Shown here: positions 9,456 through 17,677 of the stretch, piece by piece | Layout of the letters: each line of letters starts with the position of its first letter | Position numbering within the stretch: the stretch's first letter is position 1 | NCBI GenBank assembly: GCA_022601345.1 | Contig: JAJACU010000003.1 | Coordinates: 1 to 52,807, forward strand | Source: Chlamydiota bacterium | GTDB taxonomy: Bacteria > Chlamydiota > Chlamydiia > Chlamydiales > JAAZZY01 | Direction: 5' to 3' | DNA length: 52,807 nucleotides | The notes under the pieces: generated by a model | What the model was told of the DNA's origin: nothing | The model's input: the letters and a program-made list of their open reading frames with translations, nothing else | Databases searched by the model: none | Translations under genes and position numbers: made by a program

Positions 9456-10800
9456 AGTTATTACAATCTACGCTTTCAACAACAGCTTCGCAACTGCCGT
9501 CAGTTAATATCAATTTTAATTTTTGTTTTAAAGAAATATCTTTCGAAGAAACTATAGCGCAGTTAGTCTTTTCATCAAAGAGAATACTATAACCCTTCTT
9601 GAGTACATTTTTAGGATCGATTGCATTTAAGTGTGTGCACAAATTTTTAAAAACATTCTTTTTATTTTGCAAAAGGTTCTGAATTTTATAGTCAAATTTT
9701 TGTTTGAGCTGATTTAAATAATGAATTTTCTTTTGGATTTGAACTTCTGGGCTAAGCGCTTGCAATCTATAAGAAAATTTATGTAGTTTCTCCTTAGCAT
9801 GAGAAAATGACTTGTCTAATGATTGGTCCATCAAAATTTGCATCTCATCTACTTTTTGTTCAAAAATTCTAAGCAAATTCAACGGTGACTCTATTAAAGG
9901 ATGACGTGTGCAAAGCTGGAGTTGGCTCTTCTTTTGTTTTATTAAATGAGACATGATTTGATTGAGACGATGAGTGCAATTATTTAAAAAAGTAATTTGA
10001 GTCTCTTTCTCAGAAATGGCAAGCTCAGCTGCAGCTGATGGAGTTGGAGCTCGCACATCTGCTGCTAGATCAGCTAGCGTAGTGTCTGTTTCATGACCTA
10101 TCGCTGCTATAACAGGTATTTTACTTTTATAAATACTTGTGACAACAACTTCCTCGTTAAATGCCCAAAGATCTTCTAGGCTACCTCCACCCCTACCTAC
10201 AATAATTACATCAGCAAGTTTGTGAGAGTTTAAATCATCAATAGCTTGAGCTATTTCTTTTGCAGCCCCTTCTCCTTGAACTTTTACGGGGTTAAGGATT
10301 ACGTGAAACCCATGTGCCCTTCTACGTAAGATCTGTAATATATCGGAAATTACAGCTCCGGTTGGACTTGTAATGACTCCAATTGTTTTTGGGAAAGTTG
10401 GTAGTTTCTTTTTTATTTTTGCATCAAACCAACCCAATTTCAAAAATTTTTCTTTGCGCTCTTGAAGCTGAAGTAAAAGTTGCCCTAAACCTGCAAGTTG
10501 TAGGCTACGCACAATGATCTGGTAATTGCCACGAGGAGGGTACACATTGATCTCTCCTCGCAGTTGAACTTGATCACCGTTTTTAGGCAGTTGTCGTAAA
10601 GAGCTTGCATCTGAGCTAAACATTGCACACTGTACTTGCGAACGATTGTCTTTTAAGGTAAAATAAAGGTGATTTGAAGATTGTTTTTTAAAATTACTAA
10701 TTTCCCCTTGAACAACAACAAGAGGGAACTGTCTTTCAAGGTGTAACTTGATAGCTTGAGTCAGCTGACTAACAGAGAGGACAATGGGTGAATTGGTCAT
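9436..10800 (-). CDS. xseA: exodeoxyribonuclease VII large subunit
   Basis: The catalytic subunit of exonuclease VII. It has an N-terminal OB-fold (VVVQGEISNFKKQSSNHLYF), the nuclease core with IIVGRGGGSLEDLWAFNEE and AIGHETDTTLADLAADVRA, and a C-terminal coiled-coil region that binds XseB. I prefer the ATG at 10800 (454 residues, MTNSPIVLSVSQL), which matches the usual N-terminus. An ATG at 10845 would add 15 residues and cannot be excluded, because neither start has a good ribosome site. It is the first gene of the long minus-strand operon and is divergent from tpiA. Confidence 0.94.
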   Translation of the reverse strand: MTNSPIVLSVSQLTQAIKLHLERQFPLVVVQGEISNFKKQSSNHLYFTLKDNRSQVQCAMFSSDASSLRQLPKNGDQVQLRGEINVYPPRGNYQIIVRSLQLAGLGQLLLQLQERKEKFLKLGWFDAKIKKKLPTFPKTIGVITSPTGAVISDILQILRRRAHGFHVILNPVKVQGEGAAKEIAQAIDDLNSHKLADVIIVGRGGGSLEDLWAFNEEVVVTSIYKSKIPVIAAIGHETDTTLADLAADVRAPTPSAAAELAISEKETQITFLNNCTHRLNQIMSHLIKQKKSQLQLCTRHPLIESPLNLLRIFEQKVDEMQILMDQSLDKSFSHAKEKLHKFSYRLQALSPEVQIQKKIHYLNQLKQKFDYKIQNLLQNKKNVFKNLCTHLNAIDPKNVLKKGYSILFDEKTNCAIVSSKDISLKQKLKLILTDGSCEAVVESVDCNNYEKRRS

Positions 10801-10864
10801 ACTATTTTTTTCAATAAAAAACCGGTATGATAGCAACAGCGACATTTTACACCCACAAAAATCC

Positions 10865-10893
10865 TTGAAAAGGGCTCTTCAATTCGTTATCCT
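10865..10893 (+). promoter_or_regulatory. predicted sigma70-type promoter of tpiA-secG-def
   Basis: The -35 box TTGAAA (10865-10870), a 17-base spacer and the -10 box TATCCT (10888-10893) lie 30 bases before the tpiA ATG. A GAGG ribosome site follows at about 10913. This is prediction from consensus similarity only. Confidence 0.55.
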
Positions 10894-10923
10894 GTTAGCC
10901 AATAATTTATAACGAGGTTTTGA

Positions 10924-11676
10924 ATGTCAAAGGAAGTGCGCATTGTTGCTAATTGGAAAATGAACAAGACAATTGAGGAAGCGACCGACTTTATTTCTAA
11001 ACTTCCTGAAGATATCAAAGTTGTATCAATTGCAGTTCCATCAACAGCCCTCTATACTTGCGCTCAAATGAAGCCACCGATGCTAAGCCTAGGAGCTCAA
11101 AACATCCACAGTGAAACGCACGGCCCATTTACAGGAGAAATTTCTGCTGATATGGTTAAAGATGCAGGAGCTGAATTTGTTATTTTAGGTCATTCTGAAA
11201 GGCGACACACCTTTAATGAAACTAACGAGTTTGTTAACAAAAAAGTTAAACAAGCACTTCTTACAGACCTTCAAGTCATCCTATGCATAGGAGAGACGCA
11301 CACAGAAAGAGATGCCGAGCAAACAACAGAGGTCTTAAAAAAACAACTTTTTGAGGGCTTATTTGAGCTAAATATGGAGCAATTAAAGCAGGTTTCTATA
11401 GCTTATGAACCTGTTTGGGCTATTGGGACAGGTCAAGCTGCTACAGCTCAAATGGCTCAAGAAACTCATTTCATACTCCGCAATCTTATTAAAGAAAAAT
11501 GGGGAGAGCTTGCTTCTGAAAAGATGTTTATTTTACATGGAGGCTCTATCAAGCCAGAAAACATCGCAGAGCTCACTTCTCAACCAGATGTTGACGGAGT
11601 TTTAGTTGGAGGAGCCGCACTAGACCCTTCAACTTTTTCACAAATTATTCAAAATGCAGGAAACGCAAAAAAATGA
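10924..11676 (+). CDS. tpiA: triosephosphate isomerase
   Basis: A 250-residue TIM-barrel enzyme interconverting dihydroxyacetone phosphate and glyceraldehyde 3-phosphate. Active-site elements are all present: Lys in ANWKMNK, the catalytic His in ILGHSERR, the catalytic Glu in AYEPVWAIGTG, and the phosphate loops LHGGSIKPEN and GVLVGGAAL. The ATG has GAGG upstream. The stop overlaps secG by four bases (ATGA). It links glycolysis to Dxs, whose operon runs in the opposite direction just upstream. Confidence 0.97.
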   Translation: MSKEVRIVANWKMNKTIEEATDFISKLPEDIKVVSIAVPSTALYTCAQMKPPMLSLGAQNIHSETHGPFTGEISADMVKDAGAEFVILGHSERRHTFNETNEFVNKKVKQALLTDLQVILCIGETHTERDAEQTTEVLKKQLFEGLFELNMEQLKQVSIAYEPVWAIGTGQAATAQMAQETHFILRNLIKEKWGELASEKMFILHGGSIKPENIAELTSQPDVDGVLVGGAALDPSTFSQIIQNAGNAKK

Positions 11677-11966
11677 CTTTTATATACTACTTTTTCATCG
11701 CCCTTTTTATGATCTTATGCCTTCTTATGAGCGGTGTTATTCTAATACAGGAGAGTAAAAGCATGGGGCTTGGATCTTCTTTTGGAGGAGACTCCTCTGA
11801 TGCTCTTTTTGGCAGCTCAACAGCTCAAGTTTTAAAAAAGTTTACAGCCGTTCTAGCTACAATTTTTTTAGTATCGTGCGTCCTATTATCAGCCTGGACT
11901 TCAACGCTTGGACTCAATCAAAGTAAGGGACCCAATGTAGCTATTGAGGAGACCCATGACGCTTAA
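11673..11966 (+). CDS. secG: preprotein translocase subunit SecG
   Basis: A 97-residue inner-membrane protein with two hydrophobic segments (about residues 3-25 and 55-75) flanking the conserved cytoplasmic loop ILIQESKSMGLGSSFGG. SecG associates with SecY and SecE to ease protein export. Its ATG overlaps the tpiA stop, and its end overlaps the def start by 11 bases. The tpiA-secG pairing is common in many bacteria. Confidence 0.9.
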   Translation: MTFIYYFFIALFMILCLLMSGVILIQESKSMGLGSSFGGDSSDALFGSSTAQVLKKFTAVLATIFLVSCVLLSAWTSTLGLNQSKGPNVAIEETHDA

Positions 11967-12507
11967 GTTACACTACTGGGAGCATTCATGGCTTAGAAAA
12001 AAGGCTGATGAAGTTGTCGAAATTAATGATGAAGTCAAAGCCTTTGTCAAAGAATTTTTAGAAAAATTCACACAGCCTGATATGTTCAGCCCTGGGTCTA
12101 TACCCATAGGCCTTGCAGCCACTCAGGTGGGCTCTGCTTACCGAATTTTTGCTGTCTGCCCCCATCAAATGGACGGCAAAAGAGACTCCTACGGCCCTCC
12201 TAAACTCTTCATAAACCCCGTTCTATCAGAGCCTTCTGACAACCTCCTCATTGCTGATGAAGGTTGCCTTTCCTTTCCAGGTCTCTACTTGCCTGTTATT
12301 CGCCCTGAGTCGATAACTGTTGAATGGCAAGACATTGAAGGTAAAAAGTTTAAGGAGAGAGTCTCAGGCTACTATGCCCGCCAGATAATGCATGAGAATG
12401 ACCATTTAAATGGTGTTTTGTTCATAGACCGCGTTTCAAAGAGTATCAGAAAAAGGATCAAAAATGACCTAGATCTGATCAAAAAACAGTGCCTCAAGAG
12501 GACTTAA
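11956..12507 (+). CDS. def: peptide deformylase
   Basis: A metalloenzyme that removes the formyl group from nascent N-terminal methionine. All three signature motifs are visible: IGLAATQVG (motif 1), EGCLSFPG with the metal-binding Cys (motif 2), and HENDHLNG, an HExxH-type site with the two His ligands and the catalytic Glu (motif 3). I start at the ATG at 11956 (183 residues) because GAGGAG sits seven bases upstream; a TTG at 11944 would add four residues. It overlaps secG and is the last gene of this operon. Confidence 0.95.
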   Translation: MTLKLHYWEHSWLRKKADEVVEINDEVKAFVKEFLEKFTQPDMFSPGSIPIGLAATQVGSAYRIFAVCPHQMDGKRDSYGPPKLFINPVLSEPSDNLLIADEGCLSFPGLYLPVIRPESITVEWQDIEGKKFKERVSGYYARQIMHENDHLNGVLFIDRVSKSIRKRIKNDLDLIKKQCLKRT

Positions 12508-12532
12508 AGAGCTCCCTCCTAGCACTTTATTA

Positions 12533-12561
12533 TTGACATTTTTAAAAAAATGTCTTATAAT
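12533..12561 (+). promoter_or_regulatory. near-consensus promoter with a palindromic spacer, upstream of the 463-residue gene
   Basis: A perfect -35 box TTGACA (12533-12538), a 17-base spacer and a perfect -10 box TATAAT (12556-12561). A palindrome (GACATTTTT / AAAAATGTC around a central AA, 12535-12554) begins inside the -35 box and fills the spacer, a place where an operator would sit. An AGGAGG ribosome site follows at 12583-12588, nine bases before the ATG. This is the strongest expression signal in the window. Confidence 0.75.
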
Positions 12562-12596
12562 TAGTGTAGGATATACGCTTTTAGGAGGCTCCCTAC

Positions 12597-13988
12597 ATGG
12601 CAACAGGTGCAAAGACCAAATACTCAGATATACACGCTCAATTTAAGGCAGAATTTAGAGGTTCACAAGAACCACAAAGAGATACTCCTGTAGCAATTGC
12701 GGGGCGCACTTATCAGATATTGTCCAAAGCAGGACAAAAACCCGCTAAAAATTATGCTGAATCAAAACTTCAAGAACAAGCAGCAAAGATTCAAACTTTA
12801 TTCAAACAATTTGGTCCAACTAAAAAGGGCATGGATCCTCGAATTTCAGCTGACACTCTAAAAGGTCTAACTCAAGCTTTTTCTGTAATTGGAATTAGCC
12901 TTGAAAAATCAACAGGAGCTATTCAAAAGCTAGATTTATCAGATCCATTTTCTAAAGCAGAAAAAGCCTTTACCGCTTCAGAAAGTTTTGGTGATATCGC
13001 AGAGATTACGCAAGACGATGGTACCCCTGAAGGTTTTAAGCACGCAGCGATCAAAACTGAGCTACGCTCAGAAATTGCAAAAACAGCTGTGCTAATCGAA
13101 GAATTTTTCTCTACACTCGATGACAAAGCAATTCAATATGAGACAGCGGCAGTACTTGACAATGTTCTAAAAGAAATGGGACTACAACTGAAGAAAGTAA
13201 ATCTACCTAGTATTGATAAAGCCTCTTCGATTGAACCTCCAACTTTAGAAGAAACTCAAGAAATACCCCTTAATGCTCCATATTTTCAGCTTAGAGATAT
13301 GGCTGATGAGCTTATGAAAAAAGATGAGTTTTGTTTGCTAAATACGAACGCAATAGATGAAATAGTAAGACCTATTACTAGAGCATTAGCTTATTGCTCA
13401 GATAAAGACACAGGTAAATTTAGCATATCTAAAATAGATGACAGCGCTCTTGAAGTCACTTCAGATGTTAAGGAATATGTTAGACGAGCAGCAGCAGGAA
13501 AAACTAAAAAAGAAGAAGTTACCGAGCAGTTAGCTAAAGATGTAATCATGCTAAAAGAATACGCTGAAGTATTTAGTTATCCTATTGGGCTTATTCAAGA
13601 GCTAGCACTTGGCTACACCCAAATCCTAGAGAGGTCAAAAGATGATGCAGAAGGAATGGCAAGATTCTATGTTGATGAGCAGCGATATTATGAAGTTAAT
13701 TTAAAAAGTTGTCTCACTGAATTAACAGCAATTATCCAAGGTCAGTTAGAAAACATCTTCAAGTCCTATACAGACCCTTCCACACAAATTTTTAACTTTG
13801 AAAAGTTCTTTGATGAAAATTCTCGTGAGAAAAATGAAATTCTACATGACTTAATGACTTTCCTGAAAAATAAACTTTCACACTACGGTATAGATCCTAC
13901 TCAAGAAGAGCTCTTAAAGCAGTGTCAACTGCCCTTTAGAAAATCTACTCTCCTTGCTGAAATGGAGGACAGGGCCCGCCTTACATAA
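12597..13988 (+). CDS. unrecognised 463-residue helical protein with a strong promoter
   Basis: I do not recognise this protein. It is soluble-looking, with no signal peptide or membrane segment, rich in Lys, Glu and Ala, and predicted largely helical (for example QEQAAKIQTLFKQF and KEEVTEQLAKDVIMLKEYAE). The N-terminus is Ser/Thr/Lys-rich. It stands alone behind a near-consensus promoter and an AGGAGG site, unlike the housekeeping genes around it. A monocistronic, highly expressed, lineage-specific soluble protein in a chlamydia-like genome could be a type III secreted effector or a stage-specific protein; that is inference. About 130 bases after its stop hold no feature I can support. Confidence 0.6.
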   Translation: MATGAKTKYSDIHAQFKAEFRGSQEPQRDTPVAIAGRTYQILSKAGQKPAKNYAESKLQEQAAKIQTLFKQFGPTKKGMDPRISADTLKGLTQAFSVIGISLEKSTGAIQKLDLSDPFSKAEKAFTASESFGDIAEITQDDGTPEGFKHAAIKTELRSEIAKTAVLIEEFFSTLDDKAIQYETAAVLDNVLKEMGLQLKKVNLPSIDKASSIEPPTLEETQEIPLNAPYFQLRDMADELMKKDEFCLLNTNAIDEIVRPITRALAYCSDKDTGKFSISKIDDSALEVTSDVKEYVRRAAAGKTKKEEVTEQLAKDVIMLKEYAEVFSYPIGLIQELALGYTQILERSKDDAEGMARFYVDEQRYYEVNLKSCLTELTAIIQGQLENIFKSYTDPSTQIFNFEKFFDENSREKNEILHDLMTFLKNKLSHYGIDPTQEELLKQCQLPFRKSTLLAEMEDRARLT

Positions 13989-14121
13989 AGCATGATGTAT
14001 CCTTCTTTGCCAGAATAAAAAAAGCAGGTTCAAGAAGTAAAAGAAGCTCTATAACGCAAAAATCTTTTACCGACAAACATCTCTATTGAATTAAAAGTAG
14101 CATATATGAAAGCTTACCCAC

Positions 14122-14850
14122 ATGTTGCCACTTATCATCATACAAGCTCGTTTGGGCTCTTCTAGGCTGCCTAAGAAAGTTCTAAAAACTATATTAGGAA
14201 AACCGTTAATCCACTACACCCTATCTAGACTCAAAGACCTTCAAAATAGAGCTAAAATAGTAATCGCTACTACAAATTTAGCTATAGATGATGAGATTGC
14301 AAACTACTGCAAGGAAAAGCAAGTCGATCTCTTTAGAGGAAGTGAAGCAAATGTGCTTGAGCGCTACTTTTTGTGCGCTCAAAACTATAGGGCTGAAACA
14401 ATTATTCGCATTACAGGAGACTGCCCATTGGTAGATCCCTACCTTCTAGAGAAAATGTTAGATTTCTATCTAAAAAATCTCAATACCTATGACTATGTTT
14501 CTAATGTTCTAGACAGAAGCTATCCAAAAGGTTTAGACATTGAAATCTTCAATTACAAAACTCTTAAAAAAGCTTATTTTGAAGCACAAACTAATTATCA
14601 AAAAGAGCATGTAACTCCTTACATTTATCAAAATCCCAAGTTATTTAATCTATATAACTTTAGAGACACCGATGATCACTCTTTAATTAATGTCTCTGTA
14701 GACACTCAAAAAGATTTTGATTTTGTAGAAAAATTAATCAAAAAGTATTATCCCACTAATCCTCTTTTTGGTTTAAAAGAGATCAAAGAATACTGCCGAT
14801 CAAACAACGAGGTCCAAAGTGACGCCACCCATCTATCTCAAAACGTTTAA
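14122..14850 (+). CDS. SpsF-type cytidylyltransferase (CMP-sugar synthesis)
   Basis: A 242-residue nucleotidyltransferase of the CMP-nonulosonate/spore-coat SpsF family. The N-terminal nucleotide-binding signature QARLGSSRLPKKVLKTILGK is clear, followed by IRITGDCPLVDPYLLEKML (metal-binding Asp) and SYPKGLDIEIF. Such enzymes activate acidic nine-carbon sugars or related acids with CTP. It opens a tight four-gene cluster: the next gene, a NeuB-type synthase fusion, begins 32 bases inside this one. The order synthase plus CMP-transferase matches nonulosonic acid pathways. The exact sugar is not determined. Confidence 0.82.
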   Translation: MLPLIIIQARLGSSRLPKKVLKTILGKPLIHYTLSRLKDLQNRAKIVIATTNLAIDDEIANYCKEKQVDLFRGSEANVLERYFLCAQNYRAETIIRITGDCPLVDPYLLEKMLDFYLKNLNTYDYVSNVLDRSYPKGLDIEIFNYKTLKKAYFEAQTNYQKEHVTPYIYQNPKLFNLYNFRDTDDHSLINVSVDTQKDFDFVEKLIKKYYPTNPLFGLKEIKEYCRSNNEVQSDATHLSQNV

Positions 14851-16336
14851 AAAAAATCACGAGTCTATAAAAATGCTTCACTCATGGCGCATGAGTAAAG
14901 AGTGCTTACAAAATTCATTTCAATGTGAAAAGCAGAGTTTAGAACACTTTAAAAGCAAGTTTGTTAATAAGTACCATTCCATTTTACATCTTCCACCTCA
15001 ACTTATTATCAACAACAGAGAAGAGGTTGGTATTGTTTATTTTGAGAATTGGTTTAAAGCTGATGTTATAGTCCTATCAATTTACCTAAACCCTAATCAA
15101 ATCAACCAAAACATTGGAACTAGAGCTATTGAGCTTGCATCTAATGAACTTTTTGAAAGAGGCTACAGTGAAATTATTGCTTTTATAAAGCCAGAGAATC
15201 TGGCAGCTCAAAAAGCTTTTCAAAAAGCCAGCTTTTCAAATTTAGGGCTAGTTAAAGTGCCAAAATATGGAAAAGTATTTTCAGCCTTAAAATTTAGGCT
15301 CTCTAAAAGAGATTTGAGCAAAACTTTTATTATTGGAGAAGCGGGCTCCAACTGCATCCAGGGAAATGAAGAGCGCACACTGCAGCTTGCCAACACAATG
15401 ATCGAAGAAGCTTATAGAGCTGGCTGTGATGCTGTAAAATTTCAACTCTATAAAAATGATCGCATTTACGTTTCTAATGCAGGGAAAGCGCCCTATTTAG
15501 ATCAAGACATCAATGAGATTTTTAAAGCCTATGCTTTGCCACCACATTTGATTTCAAAGCTACATGACTATTCAAAATACATTGGCATTGAGCTGATGTG
15601 TTCATTTTTTTCTGAAGAGGATTTTGAAGAGGTCGACCCTTTTGTATCTAAACACAAGGTAGCTTCCTATGAAATCAGACATCTTAGACTGATAGAAAAA
15701 GCGGCACGCTCACAAAAGCCTCTCTACCTATCAACAGGAGCTGCAACAATTGATGACATTGAATGGGCTAAATCAGTATTTTTAAAAAATGGAGGTAAAG
15801 AGCTAACTCTTTTACACTGCACAGCTCAATATCCAGCTCAAGCTAAAAGCCTGAATTTAAACTGTATTCCCAGTCTCAAAAATAAATTTGGAGTGCCCAT
15901 AGGCCTCTCTGATCACAGTTCACATCCGATCTACGCCCCTGTTGCTGCGGTCTCATTAGGTGCTGTAGCCATAGAAAAACACTTTACTTTGCAGCAAAAA
16001 CTTCCTGGCCCAGACCACTCATTTGCTATTAATTGTGAACAACTTAAAGAAATGTGTGAAAGCATTAGGCACACTGAAAAAATTCTAGGTGTTGCAAAAA
16101 AAGAAATTTTCCCACAAGAGAAAGAGTTAGCCTCAATCGCAAGAAGAGGGCTGCAAGCCATTCATACCATAAAGAAGGGAGAAAAGCTTCTTGAAGGTGT
16201 GAATGTCGGAATTTTAAGACCAGGACTACAAAGACTTGGACTCCATCCCAAGTATATCGAAGATATACACGGGCGTGAAGCTTCACAAAATATTCCGCAA
16301 GGTTGCGGGATCAAACATGATGATGTAATATGGTAA
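14819..16336 (+). CDS. GNAT acetyltransferase fused to NeuB/SpsE-type sialic acid synthase
   Basis: A 505-residue two-enzyme fusion. Residues ~1-160 form a GNAT N-acetyltransferase (QNIGTRAI acetyl-CoA loop near 98 and KPENLAAQKAFQKASF). Residues ~166-425 form a NeuB TIM barrel (IIGEAGSN, DAVKFQLYK, LSTGAATIDD, LLHCTAQYPAQ, LSDHSSHP, AIEKHFTL, PGPDHSF). Residues ~440-505 are the SAF antifreeze-like cap (LRPGLQRLGLHPKYI). NeuB enzymes condense phosphoenolpyruvate with an N-acyl hexosamine to a nonulosonic acid; a GNAT would supply the N-acyl group, as PseH does before PseI. GTG start, 32 bases inside the preceding gene; the end overlaps the HAD gene by seven bases. Confidence 0.88.
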   Translation: MTPPIYLKTFKKNHESIKMLHSWRMSKECLQNSFQCEKQSLEHFKSKFVNKYHSILHLPPQLIINNREEVGIVYFENWFKADVIVLSIYLNPNQINQNIGTRAIELASNELFERGYSEIIAFIKPENLAAQKAFQKASFSNLGLVKVPKYGKVFSALKFRLSKRDLSKTFIIGEAGSNCIQGNEERTLQLANTMIEEAYRAGCDAVKFQLYKNDRIYVSNAGKAPYLDQDINEIFKAYALPPHLISKLHDYSKYIGIELMCSFFSEEDFEEVDPFVSKHKVASYEIRHLRLIEKAARSQKPLYLSTGAATIDDIEWAKSVFLKNGGKELTLLHCTAQYPAQAKSLNLNCIPSLKNKFGVPIGLSDHSSHPIYAPVAAVSLGAVAIEKHFTLQQKLPGPDHSFAINCEQLKEMCESIRHTEKILGVAKKEIFPQEKELASIARRGLQAIHTIKKGEKLLEGVNVGILRPGLQRLGLHPKYIEDIHGREASQNIPQGCGIKHDDVIW

Positions 16337-16980
16337 AACCTGACAGCTCAGTGACTCACCTCTTTTTAGATTTGGATGGCACCCTAATTAATAGCCTTCC
16401 AAGGCTACGTAATATTTATCACGATTTTTTATCTGATTACAAGATTGAGGGCTCTAACCAAGAGTTTGATGAATTGAAGACATCTTCAATAGAAAAGCTT
16501 ATCGAATATTTCAAAATTAAATACTCTATAACTCATCCATCTCATCACCTGAAAAAACAATACGAAAAGTATTTACAAAAGCATTATTTCAAAGCTCCCC
16601 TGTTTAAAGGTGTCCGAGAATTTCTAGCAGACGCAAAAGAAAAAGGCTACAATCTGATTCTAACAACGGCTAATCAAAAGGCCTCTGCTCAAAAGATTTT
16701 AGATTTTCATGACTTAGGTGACTATATCAAAGAAATTTACACCCCCTATTGCTTTGATTTTAAACAAAAAAACGACCTTTTCTACCAAAAAGTACTCAGA
16801 GAATTAAATTTAAGCCCCAAGGATGCTTTGGTTATTGATGACTCATTAGAAGTTATTTCATGCTCAATCAAATCCGGATTAAGAGCTGTTCTTTTTTCCA
16901 AAGTAACTTACCATCCGCTACCTTGTTTTGGGAGCTGGAAAATACTTTTAAAACAATGGACTAATTATGTCTTTAGATGA
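16330..16980 (+). CDS. HAD-superfamily phosphatase
   Basis: A 216-residue HAD hydrolase. Motif I is LFLDLDGTLIN (nucleophile and acid Asp), motif II lies in LILTTAN, motif III is the Lys in KQKNDLF and motif IV is ALVIDDSLEV. A helical cap lies between motifs I and II, as in phosphoglycolate- or sugar-phosphate phosphatases. It sits between the NeuB fusion and a Nudix-like gene with overlaps on both sides. In sialic-acid pathways a HAD enzyme removes the 9-phosphate after a phosphorylated precursor is condensed, which is a reasonable but unproven role here. Confidence 0.85.
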   Translation: MVKPDSSVTHLFLDLDGTLINSLPRLRNIYHDFLSDYKIEGSNQEFDELKTSSIEKLIEYFKIKYSITHPSHHLKKQYEKYLQKHYFKAPLFKGVREFLADAKEKGYNLILTTANQKASAQKILDFHDLGDYIKEIYTPYCFDFKQKNDLFYQKVLRELNLSPKDALVIDDSLEVISCSIKSGLRAVLFSKVTYHPLPCFGSWKILLKQWTNYVFR

Positions 16981-17662
16981 CCCGTTCACAGTTGAACAAA
17001 TAGCTCCAAAGTTTAAAGTTGTTTTAGAAGAGAATCCTCATAAAATCAACTTCCCTGAAGGCTTTGAAGATATGATTTTCGACAAAGCCCGTGAGAAAAA
17101 ACCCCTATTTAATGGAACACTTGTGTGTGTAAAAGATTTTTCGCCTCACAAAATCACCACTTATACCGTATCTTTTAAAGAGTTTTTAGCCTCTCACCAT
17201 TTAGGATACTCAAGAGTACACCACCCACTTGCAGTGAGCGGTTGGGTTCTTCATAGAGGGCATATTCTATTTGGAGTGCGCTCTGAGCAAGTTTTATTTT
17301 CTCCATGTAAACTAGAGCTTGTTCCATCTGGAGGAGTTGATGAATCTGCTATTGAAGGCAACTCAATTAATTTTGAGTATGCTCTTATGAATGAATTTGA
17401 ACAAGAAACGGGTCTTATACTTGATGATATTGAATCCGTTCAACCTGAGCTTATGGTTTTTTCAAAGGAAAAGCAAATCTATGATATATGTCAGTCTATA
17501 AAGCTAAAAGATGACCAAGATATATACTGCGATAAATCTAACCATGAGTATAGTGAATTTTTATGGGTTCCTGTTGACCAGATCAACTCTTTTGTTCAGC
17601 GCAACATGAACAAATTACAAGTAACAACTCTTGCAATAATTCAGGCTAAACTTTTATCTTAA
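16967..17662 (+). CDS. Nudix-like hydrolase with a divergent Nudix box
   Basis: A 231-residue protein. The C-terminal two thirds resemble a Nudix fold: an LAVSGWVLHRGHILFGVRS strand pair, then LELVPSGGVDE and, after an insertion, ALMNEFEQETGL, which matches the end of the Nudix box (REUxEExGU) with the Arg replaced by Asn. The acidic metal ligands are mostly kept. The N-terminal ~70 residues are an unrecognised domain. It overlaps the HAD gene by 14 bases and belongs to the sugar cluster. A sugar-nucleotide pyrophosphatase or a repair role is possible, but the substrate is unknown. Confidence 0.7.
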   Translation: MSLDDPFTVEQIAPKFKVVLEENPHKINFPEGFEDMIFDKAREKKPLFNGTLVCVKDFSPHKITTYTVSFKEFLASHHLGYSRVHHPLAVSGWVLHRGHILFGVRSEQVLFSPCKLELVPSGGVDESAIEGNSINFEYALMNEFEQETGLILDDIESVQPELMVFSKEKQIYDICQSIKLKDDQDIYCDKSNHEYSEFLWVPVDQINSFVQRNMNKLQVTTLAIIQAKLLS

Positions 17663-17677
17663 AAAGAAAAGTTTTTC

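Noticed and set aside
16065-16286. Two minus-strand frames within the NeuB domain
   Set aside because: Antisense to strongly conserved NeuB and SAF motifs; no initiation signals.
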